The notes under the pieces were generated by a model. The model was given only the letters and a program-made list of their open reading frames with translations. It was not told where the DNA came from and did not search any database. Source: Prinia subflava (taxonomy: Eukaryota; Chordata; Aves; Passeriformes; Cisticolidae). From it: DNA of 64,000 bases. The DNA lies in assembly GCF_021018805.1 (NCBI RefSeq), contig NC_086248.1, forward strand, positions 61,079,985 through 61,143,984, in the 5' to 3' direction. Below, piece after piece: positions 11,852-25,017 of the stretch (position 1 is the stretch's first letter; each line of letters opens with the position of its first letter). The position numbers and the translations under genes were made by a program.

Positions 11852-14800
11852 TTACAGGTGAAGAAGAAAACAATGTTAAATGCTTTCTTTTTGATAAGTA
11901 CATGTGTAGTAGCTATTTCTAATATTCTTGTCTTACTCTTGAATAATTTTTCTCTCTAATGTGAAAGATTTAAAATTTTCTTCCATGTGTAAATGAATGT
12001 TCTGTAACACACTGTACCTTGGTTTTTTAATTATTTAATGGATTTCTGATAGGATAAGTCAGGACTACTAAAAACAGTTTACACAAATTGGGGGAAAATC
12101 AAAACACTATTTTTTAGTGTTTCTAATTCTGTCACAAGACTTCACTTCAATAGCAATAGATTTGTGCAGCAGATATGAGATGACTTGCTCTGGATTCCAC
12201 ATACTGGCCCATACATGTAGGAAACCAGACTGAAAAAAACCCTAAAAAATTTGCATTGACAGCAAATATGTTACAGGAAAGGAATATATGGGTGAGGAGG
12301 GAGAAAGATGATTTAATCAGAATGTTCTGGATATAAAATGCCTGGGACTGAGTTTGCTCTAGCCTTTGGTTGAGTATGTATCCATGTAAGTATTTTAATG
12401 CATTTTTGAAAGTTGTTTTCTTTTTACCTCTGCTTAGCACTTAGACTCAATCCATGGAGCAGTCTTGTGAAACAAACTAGATTTCTTTTAAATAGAAAAT
12501 GAACCAGAAGGTAAGTTCCAGCAGCATACCTAATGCAATCCAAATGCTCACAGGACCAAACTGGAGCTGGTCCAGGGTTTCTGTCCTCAAAACAGAGGTA
12601 TGGATATGAGGTGAACCAAATGTCTTGCTGCAGAAATCTATGCATATTAAACTCATTGCTTATGAAGGTAGATGTAACCATAGACTGATTTTCCACCTGA
12701 CTTGTGTTGTTCCTGTGGTTCATATGCTGAAGTTGTGCTCTTTCTTAGCTAAAAAAAAAAAAAAACAACCCCAAGAACTTAGTAACTGTCAAAATTAGCT
12801 TTTATGAATTCACAGGTTCTTTTTCTTTAAAATACAAAAAATTATTCTTACATGAAGAATGCACCCAAAAATGTTCTTGGAAATTTGTGAAATGCAAAAT
12901 TAACTCATACATTTCAAGGATGAGCTTTCAGTAGCATCATATTCCTCTGCAAGCTACCTATTCACTCTGACAACCTGTTGTCTAGAAACCTTGGGACCTC
13001 TTTTCTGGTACATATCAGTTTGGTTAGTTGGTGAGTCTTAACATGAATCATTATAAGGAGATAGCTTCTGCTTTGTTTTAATTTATGCAAGTTTATTTGA
13101 AGAGTGTAAAGTATGTGTTATTTCAACTATTTATATTACTGCTGAATTATGGCAGGTTTGTGCCTCTGCCCTCTGCTCAATAGGCAGCTGCTCTGACCTT
13201 ACATCCTTGACATAGTAACTAGTGTTAGAATAGATTCATATTTTAAGACTGATGTTTGCATATTTTCTTCCTACATGCTTCTGCTGGCTGTAATGACATG
13301 TAGCATTCTACAGATTTTTACTGACGCATATGTCAAGGGTAATTAAGGAGCACTGATTAGACTGCATACCTAAAAAGTCTTTAAGAGGTGCATTTCTCCC
13401 ACTGATGGTAAGGAAAGAATATTGAATTGCATTAGAGAAAACAGAAACATGGCATAGCATGTTGGATTTCATCTAGTCTCATTTGAGCAGTATCACATTC
13501 ACACAAACTTATATTCGTCTGTGGTCACTCTACAGTTTGTAGGAAAGCAATGAGAGTGTGAAGAGGTAGCCTTAAATTATTTAATTCAGTGTCTTGCCAC
13601 TGAGGTACACAGCAACGAGTTAATAGCACCAGTTCAGTGACAGATGTATTGCCTTTTCATTAAAGGAAAATCAGTGGGGAATGCTGCATGCAGCCTGGCA
13701 CATGATTCACAAGGACTGTGTGCAAATCAAGCATACATACAGCCCTAAAGTTTTCAACTGGTTAGTGCTTTTGTCTTAGTCTGGAGACCAGCTCCTGACC
13801 CAGCATGCTGTTGATGCTATCCATGCTTGAACATCTGCATTGAAGCAGTTTGCTCATACTGAAAATTCTGAACCAAAGCATACTGTAAGTAATCAGTCTC
13901 AAAACACATCAATTCCTTGATTTTTCCTCTAGCTCCCTTTTGCTTATTTCTCAAAAAAAAAAAAATCTTTATGAATGGTTCCCCATATAATTAGGCAGTT
14001 TTATATAACCAAAATGTTTGAGCAGTAACATGAATCAAAGGACATGCAGTGTGACATGATTAGTTATTAAGATTAATTTTATAATTAGTAAGTAATTTAG
14101 AAATATAACTACATACATGTCTTTGTGGGAAATCACAGTTTTGGATATTTCTCTTGAGAGTGCAGGTAAGTTTAGATAAGAAGTGGAATTTCCAAAAGAA
14201 AAATATAGCTGAGAGGCCAAAATCTCTGACCTTGTTCAGGCAGCCACACGTAATTAAAGGCTTTGTATTTATTTTGGTTTTATCATTTCAAGGGTTACAT
14301 AAATGGCAAAAACCATGTTTGTGTGACAATATTGTTGACATGCAGACTCTTGCAATTAAATGAGCCACATTTTATTAGCAAGATAGATTGAAAGACCAGT
14401 GTACTATTCTTGAGTGTAGAAAGTCTGATTTTAATTTTTTTTTAAACAGCTTTTCAATACTCTATTCTATTATATTCAATATCATATAACCCATGTCAAA
14501 AATCAGACAAATATCCATGTTTGATGTCTTGGGAAGGTGTTTAGCTGATTCCACAGAGCCTGGTGTTTTCCCAAGGCATTACCATCATGTATATCTGAGG
14601 TGCTTTTTCTGTCCTCAGAGATTTAGGCAGTGCTCTGCTTTATTTAGTGCTCAATGTTAAATCTTTTTGTAATAGATAATGCAGTTGGCTACAGTTCTGC
14701 CCCAAAACAAGGAACAGGAAATCTTTTCAGGCTTTTTTTCTGCTACTTGAGTTTCATACTTACCTCTACAGCTTCTCCTGCACTTCCTTATTCTAGGTTT

Positions 14801-17800
14801 GTAGATTTCTTCTGTCCTGCTCTGTTTTTCTGGTTTGATTCTAGAACAAGATGTTCTACTAGGAACTTTGATCTAACGAAACATTTAGCTGTGTTTCTCT
14901 TTTGATTTCTGGTTGCACCTCTTTCAAGGAGGGATCAGCTGTACACAGAGTTTCAGCTGTTCAATTCTTACATTGGAAGCTGGTGAGGTCTGTAGCCTTC
15001 TGCTGGGCCTCAAGTGTCTTCTGTTTGAGACAGGACTCTTATGTCAGGGGGGGCTCCCCACTTGTGGAGGTCTTTTTTAGTTTCCTCAGTGAACATAGGA
15101 ATTTACAGGTGTAACAAAGATGCAGTTATATTTATGATCAAGTGAGTGGATATATTGAAATGTGTTCTGGCGATGGGAAAAACCTGAAAAATTTTTCTTC
15201 GTGATTGTATGAATTTCAAGGAATAGCGAATAACAGGATTGTATTGGGTTTGTCAATGAAATATGTTTCAAAACCAAAAAGGTACATCCAGTTAACATGG
15301 GGAAAGAGCTGCTCTGCATTCTGGGATTTTTAAAGGAGGCCCTTTTTTTGGCCACACTCACCTTTGTTACTTACACTTGTCATCACTACTCATTTTTGTG
15401 TTTGTATTTGCTTTCTAAATTGGGAGCACACCAATTTTGATTCTGAGCTAGGTGATGGAAGAATATATTGCCTCACTCTCCATTTTAAGGCTGTCGGTTT
15501 CCTGCCCAAGACTTGTATTTTCTATGAGTCTCTTGCCACAGCAGCATGACCATCTCCTACAGCCATGTAATGTTTATGTGTGGATGTGGATGTGGATGTG
15601 GATGTGGATGTGGATGTGGATGTGGATGTGGATGGGCACACACACATGCTCCCTGTATTGCTCCAGGGATTTATTGTGCTCTGGCTGCCGTGCTCTGTGC
15701 TGGCTTTTGCCAAACTTCACAGGGATGCTGCCAGTCCTCCGTGCTGCCTCAAGCTCCCTCAGGCAGCCCTTCCCTCAGCACCCTGGAGATGACAGAAGCC
15801 CATCTCCACCCTCCATGCAACAGCTTGCTGTCATCCTTCTCTGGTAGTTTCAAGGTTTTTAGGAGGATCCACACCCTCAAGCTCAGGCTTGAGTGCTTGA
15901 ATCTGTTTTTCCTTGGAAGACCCTTCTAAACAATCTGCTCAGTGTTGCTCTATGCTTTGACTTTCTTTACAAGCAAGTCCACTGTAGCATGGACTTTTAT
16001 CCACACACATGTAATGCTGAACCTGATTTTGTTTTCTTGTTCAAGGAATATAAGCTGTAGAGTAGAGCTTCTTTCAGTATAAATCTGCAGCTCCCCTGTG
16101 TTTCTGAGTTTTATCTAAAGTAATTCTTTGAGCTCATTTGAAAGTCTGCTGAAAGCTTCAGGATAGCAGATTACTTTGTCTAAGTGGCTTGGTGGACGAC
16201 TCAACCAGTAAATTATTTAGTACCTGTCTTGCCAGAAGGGCTGAAGCTAGGTTATGTGTTCTATAATTCAGAAAATACTTAACACTAGAGTGAACAGGCA
16301 CATACGAAAAGAAATATAATTCACCCAATATTAATCTGTTGCTTTCAGATATAATTTTTTCTCCTTCATCATTGTTCAGTGTTGCTCATTCTACATTGAA
16401 TAAAGTAGGGGATGTAGGATTAAGCACCCAGATCTAGTAGGTAACAGGAACAGCAACAACCCTGTTTAATTGTAGCATTTAAAACCTACTGGATTATAAA
16501 TACCGATGTTGTTTATTCTTTTTCTTCCAGAATAGCTGCTTGTTTCGGGGCAGTTGGGTTCAGTGATGTGCTATTTCAGTCCTCCAGATAATTTACTGCT
16601 TCTTTTCATGTGAAAATACATATTTGCAGAAGGGATCTGTACTGTAGACAAATGTGTTATCTGATCACCTTAATATGCACCTCTTCCATTAATTTACTGA
16701 AGTATAATTCATAGCTGCTGTTTTCTTGAAAAGGAAGGTTTCCATGTAATAATTGGGCCCACTTAAAATAATATGGGAAGATTGTAGCATAGCTTTTAGT
16801 GAAACTGAAGAAAAACCATTGTGAAATGTGACTTCACATATGCCACCTGTGCAAAGTTGTGGTCTCTATGTCTTCATGTTGTGAAGACCTTGTTCTTGAC
16901 ATGAGAGTTTCAATGGGAATTATTATATTCATCAACCAAGGAAAAATAATTTTTTTTTCAGGATCTGATATAGACAAAATTAGCAAAATGCTGTGAATAG
17001 GAAAGAGTTTTGTAATAATTCCTATGAGGGACCCCACTTCCCCAATTTTGTCTGTGGTCAAAATCATCTGAAAGTCTTTTCCTGTCTACCTGTAATACTG
17101 CAAAATTGGCTAAGCAATTGATAGTTTTACCATTGCATGTAACAAGTTGGAAGCTAGTACACATGGTATTATAAAAAACTTTGTCATCCTGTGGTTTGAT
17201 CAGCTAAGTTTTAAATAAGATTAACAAGTAGAAAAAGAATCCCTTTTCATTTGATCCCTTTATTGCATTATCTGCCAAGCTTTGAGTCACCATTGCCTCA
17301 GGTTAATGTTTTAAAAGAACAGTTAAGTAAAGAGGTTTACATCAATGCAGGGTTCAATTTTTAAATTACAGAATCAGTAGTGCTCTGCAGTGATGAGCTA
17401 GATGTGTGTGTGACCTAGCAAACAGATTACATTTTGTTATCCTCTCTTGTTAGCTGCTTGAGTGTTGCCTTCAGTAAAGTCAGGGATTTGGAGATTTTAT
17501 TTGTCTCTTATTATTTCCAAGAAAGAAAGAATCTTTAGTGACTTTCAGGAAATTAGCTGGGGATTTTTTTTCTGCTTGAAGCCTCCCAGTCTTTATATTT
17601 GTGTCATTTGTTCTAATTTAACCCATGTTCTAGGGTCTGGGAATGGAAAGTTTAGCTCTACAAGGAAGTGAAATACGGGTTTTAAGGGTGTTTTTTGTTC
17701 CCTACTCCCATTTTCACTGTGAGGAAATGAAAATAGAGGTGTGTGGCCCAATCAAGTTGTTAAACAGATGTTAGTACTGCAGTAAGTTATATCCCCCAGA

Positions 17801-17888
17801 AAACAAAATATATGGGTTGAGTGTTAAAGCTTAGGAATTAACTTAATTTTAAATTATTAAATCCAGGAAATAGTTATTGAGAAGAAGT
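11852..17888. other. Intergenic; no gene seen
   Basis: Mostly AT-rich unique-looking sequence. The landmarks are a 15-A run near 12751, a 13-A run near 13953, and the TGTGGA hexamer array at 15579. A moderately GC-richer patch at about 15640-15900 lacks CpG clustering. Open frames on both strands have no recognisable domain and no flanking splice logic. Confidence 0.55.
15579..15632 (+). repeat. Hexanucleotide microsatellite (TGTGGA)9
   Basis: Nine perfect, uninterrupted TGTGGA units span 54 bases and are followed by TGGGCACACACACA. The array is open in all three + frames, giving Met-Trp, Gly-Cys and Val-Asp repeats, which explains the overlapping open frames there. Perfect purity suggests it is recent or unstable in length. 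Confidence 0.97.
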
Positions 17889-18110
17889 ACTGCTGGAAGG
17901 GACCCTGAAAACTTCTAGTCCATCCTTGTGTGCCAAGACACACGAATACCTGTCTGAGTCACCCCTGAACTGCTTGTGGTTATATCATGTTCAATGAGGG
18001 AGACTCTCCAGGCTCTCACCTTCTCTTGCTTCAGCAGCCTGAATTCATCAGACACGTTTTCTTAGGGTCTAAGTTAAATCTTAAATTATATTTTCCTGGA
18101 GTCTAGATGA
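17889..18110 (-). mobile_element. Old CR1 LINE fragment, antisense
   Basis: The order of blocks resembles the reverse complement of older CR1 families. It starts with CTGGAAGGGACC and CTAGTCCATCC, has AATGAGGGAGACTCTCCA in the middle, and ends with TTTTCTTAGGGTCTAAGTTA, similar to the TTTTTCCTAATGTC-type block. Divergence is high, so both the boundaries and the subfamily are uncertain. Confidence 0.6.
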
Positions 18111-19954
18111 AGTTTCCCACAAGATGACTGGTTCCCATTATCCCTTGTCACGTTGGGGGCATGTTGGGCAGGCAGAGCTTTTCTGGGCACTGGCATCTGA
18201 GTTCTCCTTGGGCAAAGGTGTCGCTGGTTTGCTCTGGTGAGGCTCCAGCTCTCTGAACATGTTCATTCCCCTTCTCCCACCTCTCAATGGACCAGCAGCA
18301 ACCCCATGGAAAGCCAAACCTGAGACTCTGAGCCCCAAATCTTTACTGAGGAGCTGCTACCCAGCCAGCTCTGCTTGCTTGAGCCATTTTCTGCACTGTT
18401 TCCATGGGACGCTTGGGGCTGTTCTGTAAAAACAAGTAACTGTAGTCGTTTAGGGGGGCTTATTAATTCTGCTTGTAAAGGTCCTCAATGGACATCTTAA
18501 AGAAGATTCAGACATCTTACTGGATTTGTTTTTATTTTGACATTTTTTCCTAAGATGCAATAAAAGTGAAGAAAATCTGAACAAGTCTGAACTTAGATTG
18601 TATTATCTTACTTGAAAGCATGGGGAAAATAATGAAGATTTTAAATAACTTTCAGTGGATTCATTGTGACAGTCTGTTGATGCCATTTCATCCAAAACTC
18701 CTCATACAACTGGTATAATTCCTTTGAAAGAAAATTTGTTTTCATAATACAGTTCTGATAAAGTTTTGGTACACCATAGATCATTCAGAAATGGAAGTCA
18801 GTTGGGAGATGGAGGAGGAAAGAGAAGCAGAGAAGGAAATGAATGGAGTAAAGAAGCAGCATGTATTTCTACAGGCATGAACTATTACCTGGTTTAAGTC
18901 TAAGTAAGAAGGTTATTTGTACATAGTTCTGCAATTTGGGATGTGTTGTGCTGAAGTCATTTGGATATATGGAGTCTGTGCTTTGCTTTTACATGCCAGT
19001 TCTGCTTGCTCAGCACAGAGTAAACAAATTTTATGCTCCAGCAGCTGCCTCCTGATTGCTCTGTGGAAAGGACCTAAAAAGCAGCACATCCCCTGCTCTC
19101 ACCCCAGCGAAAATAGCATAAATAGCAAAAACCCAACCAAATGGAACATAATGTGTAATTTCAAGCCACCTACCATTTGCAAAGCATTTGTGGATTTGCA
19201 GTGTTCATTTAGTCCCTCAGGCTCCCTTCTCAGCCATGGAGAGCACCAGTGCTCCCCAGCAGTGCTGCAGTAAGTGCTCAGTCCACTCGTTCTGGTGTGA
19301 ATATCCTGGGGCTCAGCTGCCCCAGCAGAAGTCTGAGCATGCAGACTGGTCAGTTCAGGGGTCCTTAGCTCCCTTCTCTCACATACTTTCACAAATGCAG
19401 CCTTTTTGTATGAGAGATTTATTGCTGAATTTATTTATTTGTTTGTTTAATTTATTTATCAGAGAACTTGAATTAAGCAGTGTTGGTGATGTTCTCTGTT
19501 TGATAAGAGGCTGTGTAGGGCCAGAAGGGTGCTTCTGTTCATGTGCCTGGTGCTGTGGTCCGTGCAGTGCTCTAAGGGTGTTCAGAGGATTTGAAAGGGA
19601 GCTCTAAGGAGCAGGTGAGAGGTGTGTAGGCAAGAAACTTCGAGTTCACGTACCTCCTGCCCTAAACAGGCAACTACACTTCCAACAGTTCAGTCTTTTC
19701 CAAAGCAATTTCAATTATTACTTACAAATGGTTTGATGAGATAGTTGTAGAGGAAGAGAGAAGTATGAAAGACGAGTAGGACCTAGAATTCATGTCGGGT
19801 TCTGGTCCTTCGGCAGAGGACTTCTGAAAAGCCTGGCATCTCAGCAAGCAGAGATGAAGAACAGTCCTCAGAAATCCTGTGAAAACATCACTGGCCTGGA
19901 AATAACAGAGCTCTGAACTGGCCACTTCACTGAAGCTATGACACAGGGAATTGG

Positions 19955-19974
19955 AAACAAACAAACAAACAAAC
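19955..19974 (+). repeat. (AAAC)5 simple repeat
   Basis: Five perfect AAAC units are followed by an A-run. It could be the tail of an old retroposed copy, but no element body was recognised next to it. Confidence 0.9.
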
Positions 19975-22720
19975 AAAAAAATAGGGAACACAAAATTGTA
20001 ATAGTCATTGCTATGAAAATTTGATGCTTCACAAACACCCAAACCTCATGATCTTTCCAAGCTGTTTTTTGTTGAGATGAAAGTCCTCTTTTGAATGCAA
20101 GGCAGTAGCACTAAGGTGGGTTTTTTTGGTTTTTTGTAAGATTGGGAACCATTTAAGGCACGTCTGCACAGTAATCATAGGCTAATTAATCTCAGTGTTC
20201 AGTCAGCAGAGCCAGTCATCTGGAGCAAGTGTGTCGTGCAGATCTGCACTTCGTGACTGCGTTGTAGGACTCAGGAAGCTGGATGGCTGACTTGCTTTGT
20301 GTGATCTCAAGCAAGTTGTTTATTGTTATCATGTTTACTGTACCAAATGTTCTGCAAACCAGTTGAGTTCATTTTGGGAACTAATGTTGTGTTACAATAC
20401 AAAGAGGCAGTTCCCATGAAGAAAAGCAATTTCTCACAATCTTCTGTTTCCTCATACGTAAAATGTTTCTTGCTCCCTCCCTCCCCTCCAGAGAGGAATT
20501 GCATTTACTTAAATTTGCTTACCTCAATGAAAACATGTACCAGTGATTTTGAACTTGAGAATTCTGGACTTCAAGTTTAGCATGTTCTGCAGTCCCCAGG
20601 TACTCCATGTTCTGGAGAAATATGTGCTATAGTGTGATGTGCTTTAAGTGTGTGCTATAGCACATTATAGACTTGTCAGGGATCAACAGACCTTCACTGT
20701 ATAAATTTACTACTTGCATATGTACACATGTACCTACACCTAAACACACTATAATAGTTGTGTAGATAATAATATTTGTGTGTAGATAAACACGTTCTGA
20801 TATTGATAGTCATGTCAGGTTACAGTCAGCAAAGAGGAAAATTACTCCCCTTCCTGAGTTATCATCAGGCATTAAGCTGCCTCTATTCAGGGATGCTTTG
20901 TTCTGTAAGGAGAGAAAATGTGACAATGTTGCACTTGAATTGAAGTTTACTTTACTATTATATACTTACTAAGAAATCGATAAATCAAGTAAATACTGTA
21001 TTGCTAATTAGTATATAATGCAAAATGGCATTTTGTTTCTTAAGTGTAACATGTTTCCTATGGTGTGCTACTGAGCAAAAGCTTGTGGTAACTGACCATG
21101 TGTTAGATGCTATACAGGAATCTAATGATAGCTGAAAGAATGGTTTCCAAAGTGTTTCTCAGGCTAGCTGCAATTTTTGAACTTCCTGTTAGTAGTCCAT
21201 TAAAAAATGAGCTGTTCTTGTTTGCTGCTGCTGTTGCTGCTGTACTAGACTTAACAGAAGCCGAAATTTATAATTTGTTTTTTAATTTGTTGCCTCAGTA
21301 AGAAAAAAATGGTTGTTAATGCCATAAAGATGTTATCAGTCGCTAGCAGAAGGAAGAGCAGTCATTTTCAGTCTAGGAACTGAGCTGAGAACCTCTGGCT
21401 CTGCCAGACTCTTCCAGGCAATGTTTCTGCAGTGTCTGCCAAGCCACATGATTCTGTACTGAGCTGAAACCTTTTCCTGCTCTTCCAGAATCTGTGTGGA
21501 CAGATTGCAGCCCAGGTTCAGAAGATCTTGGTGCAGCTTTGTTTGCTTCATTGCAAATCTGTCCTTCAGATTTGAGAGTTGCACAGGAGTTCAGACATGC
21601 CAGGGTGTTGAAATGCCAAGTCCTGTCTTTCCTCCCCCAGCTGTCTCTCCAGGGCATCACAGGAGCGCTTTCCTGAGGCATACCTGAAACAGTTTTCATG
21701 GAGTTCTTATTTATGGATCCTACACATTGCTCATAGGTGGGATGGTACAGCTCTAGGGAGAGACTGCACAAAAATTACCCTGTGCTGCCCCAGCCAGTGA
21801 CAGCTGTGAGCTCTCCTGATGCTCTAAGTAGCAGGTTGGTGTCCTACAAATTGCTGCAGCTCAGGCTTGTCTGATAATATTTGCAGGAACCCAGTGCAGC
21901 AGAAAAAAGCTGGCCAAGTGTGAGGATCCACACTTCCTCATCCAAGAAGAATGCAGTGCAGATGCTGCACAGTCATGGTGCCACTGGAGATTTACTCTCC
22001 AGTGTGGAGACCTTGCAATGACATCAGCCTTAGAGGCTTTTAGTGTTGCCAGGGTTGTTCAAAGCAGTGACCGTGCAAGCCAGAATCTAGGCCAGTCCCT
22101 TTTTAAGCACATGGAGTTGGAAGAGAGGAGGAAATATCCTGATTTCTTATGTTTGGGCTGTAGCCTGAATGAGCTGTCCCATTGTTGGCAGAGATCAAGT
22201 GTATTTGCCAATGTCTGGCAGACGTGTATGCTGAGAGACTTGAGAAGCAGGGGTGGAATGGTGTTCTCCCAATACTAGGGCTGCCTTTACTGGATGCAAA
22301 ATAGGAGAGGGAAAACAAAAGTCCTTCCAGCTTCTTTCCCTTGCAGTCTAGCACTATCCTCAATGTGGACAGCAAGTATCCCATTACCTATTACCCCTTC
22401 CTTACCTTTGTGGTTATCCAGAGCTGAACATGTGCCTGTGCTGTGTGCTGTAGCTACTCTCATTATTTATTAGCCTTCTCAATCCTGATTATTATTTCCT
22501 AGGAGTGTGTAACGTAGTGTTTTCTGTGATCTGCATTTTGACAGCACATGGGTCTATATCCATAACACAGTCTCACTACTGCACCTTCTCCTTTCAACCC
22601 ATATTTCAAGATGATTCAGATATAGTCATGTTGGCTAAACTTACACACCTTTGAAGGGTAGGTATGTGCTATTTTCAGCCTATCATTAAATCATACTGGC
22701 ATTTGAATGGCTATTTTGCA

Positions 22721-22815
22721 GGTTGTTGCTGGGGGTGGTTTGTTTGTTTGTGTTTGTGGTTTGTTTGTTGTTGGGGTGTGGGGGTGTTTTTGGTTGGTTG
22801 GGGTTTTTTGATAGT
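22721..22815 (+). repeat. G/T-rich low-complexity tract
   Basis: About 95 bases are almost pure G and T on the + strand, mixing TTTG, GGTT and G-runs of up to five bases. The opposite strand is A/C-only and reads as Gln/Thr/Pro/Asn-rich low-complexity peptide. Confidence 0.85.
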
Positions 22816-23419
22816 TTGGGTTATTTTGATAAGCCAATAGATTGCAGTGAGAGGAGGGGGTTTGATTTCAGTCAGTCCAAGGTAGTGATGCATGACCTGC
22901 AATAGACACAAGGAAATGAGGACCAGCTGTATCTGCTTGGTTTGCAACTGCTCTCCCAAATGAACAAGAAAAGATACCAACAGCTCAGTGAGTTTTATTG
23001 CATTCTGAAGCATTTTCTCAATACAAATTATTTTACTGAAATGAATAACTTATTTCTTATTGAAAAGTCTGGAAAACTGTGCAGAACCTCTATAAGTTAA
23101 GTTCATCTCAGCAAACTTTAGGAAAAGAATGGTTTTTATTGCTCTTTTTCACTAGCACTAGTGTAAAAGTAAAAGCTGTTCTGTAGAAAACTTTTGACTA
23201 ACATCACAGTTTTGTTCCCTAAAAATCCACTAGTAGATCAAATCTGTTCAACATGAAATTAATTTTGGTATTTATTTATTTTTATTTAATTCCCTGGGAA
23301 CAGAAGGGGCAGCATCTGTAGTGTCCTAATAAATCATTTAGATTAATACAATCAGGACTGGTTTCACATGAAAAGGTTCCTGGAGCTGGTTGGTTTCTTT
23401 ATTTCCTTATTATTCAGTA

Positions 23420-23520
23420 TTCTTTTAATAATTTAGAGATTTAATAATTTTTAAATTTAATTTTAATTAATTAAAAAATTAATAAATTAATTTTAATTTA
23501 ATTCTTTTAATAATTTAGAG
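23420..23520. repeat. AT-rich foldback bracketed by 19-bp direct repeats
   Basis: TTCTTTTAATAATTTAGAG occurs at 23420-23438 and again, identically, at 23502-23520. The 63 bases between are nearly all A and T and form an imperfect inverted repeat (TTAAATTTAATTTTAATTAA against TTAATTTTAATTTAA). It may be a short foldback insertion with target duplication, or a local duplication. Confidence 0.75.
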
Positions 23521-24993
23521 TCTTTGTACAGATGTCTTTGTATAAAATAGAACACAAGTTTCAGAAGTAGAACTATGTGTTACTTCAAGCTGTAAATTTA
23601 AACTTTGCCTCTTCTTTAGACTTAACTACACATATAACATAGCACCAGAGCAGTGGACAGGTCACACTGATCTGTTTAGTCCAGACACATTTGATTGCAA
23701 TGGCCAGAAGGAAGAAATGCTATGTCCTGCCATGAGCAGTGAGGAAATAATCTCTCAGAGGAAGGGCAGGCCCAAGATATGAAACCTAATGACTTTCGGC
23801 AATTTCATAGCCTCCGGGAAGGTGGTGTTCTTTTTTTGTATAAAAAGGTGGGTTTGTGTTTCCCTAGAAATTTCCAGTGTTTTCTGTTGCCACTAAGATC
23901 TTGGAATTGTGATACACATGGTAGTGGGTATCCCAGCTTAGTCAATACATGTTTCCTCCCCAAAAACAAATTTTCAAACACTTTATTTTCTTACTCTTGA
24001 TCCTCACATTAAATATTTTGTTGTTGTTTGGTTTGTTTTCTCCTTTGCTTTCTGGGGCAAAACAAACAGGTGCATTGCTTGTCTATGGTACAAGGTCATC
24101 AGTGCATTTAGGTCTGTTGCACATAGATGCAACAGACCAGATGCAGGGCCAGTTCTGGAGGGCAGCACTCCTTACAGATCATTCCTCTTCAGAGCAAAGC
24201 TCAGGATCCCCTGCTTTCTCCAGGACTTGCCTCCAGTTAAATCACTGGAGCTGAACTGGGGTACCTCCTTTTGTGCAGCTGCCTGGCAGTACAAGTAACT
24301 TGGAGCTTTAACCATCCAGGTGTGCATTGAAGTGTAGCAAGGTACAAAGCCCTCTTCAGCAGAGGCTGAGGGAATGTACATTAATGTCTCCACAGAGCAT
24401 CTTCCAGCTAAACATGGACAGAGGGCTTTCGGCATGGCACTTGCACAGTGCCTGCATGGGAAAGCTGCAGTGTTAATTAGGGTCTACAAACAGTGCAAAT
24501 GTCATTTGGACTTCTGGCCCTCTGATATTTGTGCAGTGGTGGCAACAGCTGGTATCTGTCACCCAAGCCCTGTGCTCAGCCTCTGATGTGTTATTTGCTC
24601 TTAGAGTATACTTCTGTGCATCCACAGGGGTTCCAGTAATGCAGTTGAATTCCAGAGAGCTTTAATTATGCCCCTGCTTTTCCTTTCCTCTCCCCTGGTG
24701 CCTGCTTGTAGTGAAATAAGACTTTGTGATCCGTAAGACAGGAAAGGCTGACCACCAGTGTTGGGAGGCTCTGGGAGAAATACTCAGGCTTTCCTCCCAG
24801 GGCAGCAAGAGACTGGGGCAAGAAGGGTTTGGCTGCCTTGTGGTTGCTTGTGGTGTTGACCTCTCAGAGCAATTTTTAAAAAACAAAGAGATTGCCTGAA
24901 TCAGTGTTTTCTTAGCCTTTGTGCATGACACTTGACAGCTTTTTGGCATCACATATTTGTGCATTCTGCTGCACAGATACCCCACTGGACTAA

Positions 24994-25017
24994 TTCCATC
25001 ACTATCCAGTGATGGAA
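24994..25017. repeat. Perfect inverted repeat, 10-bp stem and 4-nt loop
   Basis: TTCCATCACT is followed by ATCC and then its exact complement AGTGATGGAA. An upstream CACTGGA can compete for the TCCAGTG part of the hairpin. Confidence 0.9.

Noticed and set aside
15452..15929. Overlapping frames of 70-131 codons over the hexamer array
   Set aside because: The array is open in every frame, which stretches unrelated flanking sequence into long frames.
19188..19607. 139-codon + strand frame
   Set aside because: The Cys-rich peptide resembles no family I know. The antisense strand is open over part of it, and no splice or promoter context is visible.
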